Source of the DNA: Lachnospiraceae bacterium
GTDB lineage: Bacteria; Bacillota_A; Clostridia; Lachnospirales; Lachnospiraceae
NCBI GenBank assembly: GCA_017613055.1
Contig: JAGAES010000134.1
Coordinates: 1-6,241 of the forward strand
DNA length: 6,241 bases
Direction: 5' to 3'
In this document: positions 5,686 through 6,241 of the stretch, in pieces
How positions within the stretch are numbered: position 1 is the stretch's first letter
Layout of the letters: each line of letters starts with the position of its first letter
Translations under genes and position numbers: made by a program
The notes under the pieces: generated by a model
What the model saw: only the letters and a program-made list of their open reading frames with translations
Told to the model about the DNA's origin: nothing
Database searches by the model: none

Positions 5686-5714
5686 AGTATACCATCAGAC
5701 CTTCGGTGCGTCAA
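5686..5714 (-). promoter_or_regulatory. Predicted strong sigma-A promoter of the glycosyltransferase-esterase unit
   Basis: Minus strand: -35 TTGACG (5714-5709, 5 of 6), 17-bp spacer, -10 TATACT (5691-5686, 5 of 6) preceded by TGG, an extended -10. The start would be near 5679, leaving a leader of about 20 nt that carries the GGAGG site. It lies 20 bases after the ABC transporter stop codon, with no terminator hairpin between, so some read-through from the ABC gene is also possible. Confidence 0.75.
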
Positions 5715-5733
5715 TGGGAATGGTTTTCGGACT

Positions 5734-6240
5734 TTACTGGTTGAGCGCGTAATACAGGCCCTTCATCGCCATCAGTTCCTCATGGCTTCCCTGCTCGGCA
5801 ATGCCCTTGTTCGAAATATAGAGGATGCGGTCGGCGCTCCGGATTGTCGAAAGCCGGTGCGCAACCATGAACGACGTCTTGCCCTTAAGCAGTTTCTTTA
5901 ATGCTTTCTGAATCAGTGCCTCGGTTTCGGTATCAATCGAGCTGGTTGCCTCATCGAGAATCACGACGGACGGGTTCTTAAGAATGATTCGCGCGAAGGA
6001 AAGCAGCTGCTTTTCACCCGCGGACAGTCCCGCGCCGCGCTCCTCAAGCTTATGTTCATAGCCGTCCGAAAAACGCTCAATGAACGTATTCGCGTAGATG
6101 CTCTCGGCAGCCTTGATGCACTCCTCGTCGGTCGCATCCGGCCGGCCGTAACGGATATTCTCAAGGATGGTGCCCTTGAAGATGAACGGCTCCTGCATCA
6201 GCACGCCGACCTCCTTACGGAGCGAGTCAAGCGTAACCTC
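5734..6240 (-). CDS. ABC exporter ATPase domain, C-terminal 168 residues (cut by window edge)
   Basis: The frame is open to the window edge and ends with TAA at 5736-5734. The visible 168 residues are the second half of an exporter-type nucleotide-binding domain: EVTLDSLRKEVGVLMQ with the Q-loop (Gln16 of the visible part), FIFKGTILENIRYG, signature LSAGEKQ (72-78), Walker B VVILDEATSSID (92-103, with catalytic Glu97) and H-loop VAHRLST (His128). Signature, Walker B glutamate and switch histidine are all present, so this half-site looks catalytically competent. The sequence style is that of half-transporters with an N-terminal membrane domain fused to the ATPase (MsbA/BmrA/MdlB type); Walker A and the membrane part lie outside the window. 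LSAGE instead of LSGGQ is a common variant in heterodimeric exporters. Substrate cannot be inferred. Confidence 0.96.
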   Translation of the reverse strand, partial: EVTLDSLRKEVGVLMQEPFIFKGTILENIRYGRPDATDEECIKAAESIYANTFIERFSDGYEHKLEERGAGLSAGEKQLLSFARIILKNPSVVILDEATSSIDTETEALIQKALKKLLKGKTSFMVAHRLSTIRSADRILYISNKGIAEQGSHEELMAMKGLYYALNQ

Positions 6241-6241
6241 A

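Overview
This window looks like chromosomal DNA from a low-to-mid GC Gram-positive anaerobe, most plausibly an uncultured or gut-associated member of the Clostridia. The support is indirect: near-canonical GGAGG ribosome binding sites a few bases before most starts, sigma-A-like promoters with TG-extended -10 boxes, a Thr/Pro-linker lipoprotein of the kind common in Firmicutes, an S66 peptidase, and an oxygen-sensitive type of radical SAM protein. No rRNA, tRNA, CRISPR array, insertion sequence or phage gene was found. Every supported gene is on the minus strand, so transcription runs from high to low coordinates.

Layout in the direction of transcription: (1) 6240-5734, the C-terminal part of an ABC exporter ATPase, cut by the window edge. 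(2) A strong promoter at 5714-5686 drives a two-gene unit, a family 2 glycosyltransferase (5658-4909) and an alpha/beta-hydrolase esterase (4912-3887), joined by an ATGA overlap. (3) A separate promoter (3869-3841) drives a small XRE-type repressor-like protein with two C-terminal membrane helices (3805-3338), closed by a textbook intrinsic terminator (3324-3297). (4) A lipoprotein of unrecognised family (3198-1693) follows, preceded by an AT-rich control region with an inverted repeat and four ATTACA elements spaced by exact multiples of 11 bp, and followed by a terminator hairpin (1683-1660). (5) A promoter at 1569-1541 gives a roughly 136-nt structured leader that contains a second intrinsic-terminator-like hairpin (1455-1421) before the start of an S66 (MccF/LD-carboxypeptidase-like) peptidase (1398-355). 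Its last 14 bases overlap the start of a PflX-like radical SAM protein (368 to the window edge).

The genes do not form one obvious pathway. Themes are the cell envelope (ABC exporter, glycosyltransferase, esterase, lipoprotein, S66 peptidase) and local regulation. The most interesting parts are regulatory: the apparent attenuator upstream of the S66 peptidase, and the helically phased repeats before the lipoprotein, next to a gene for a membrane-anchored DNA-binding protein. All functional assignments rest on motifs read by eye; no search was run.
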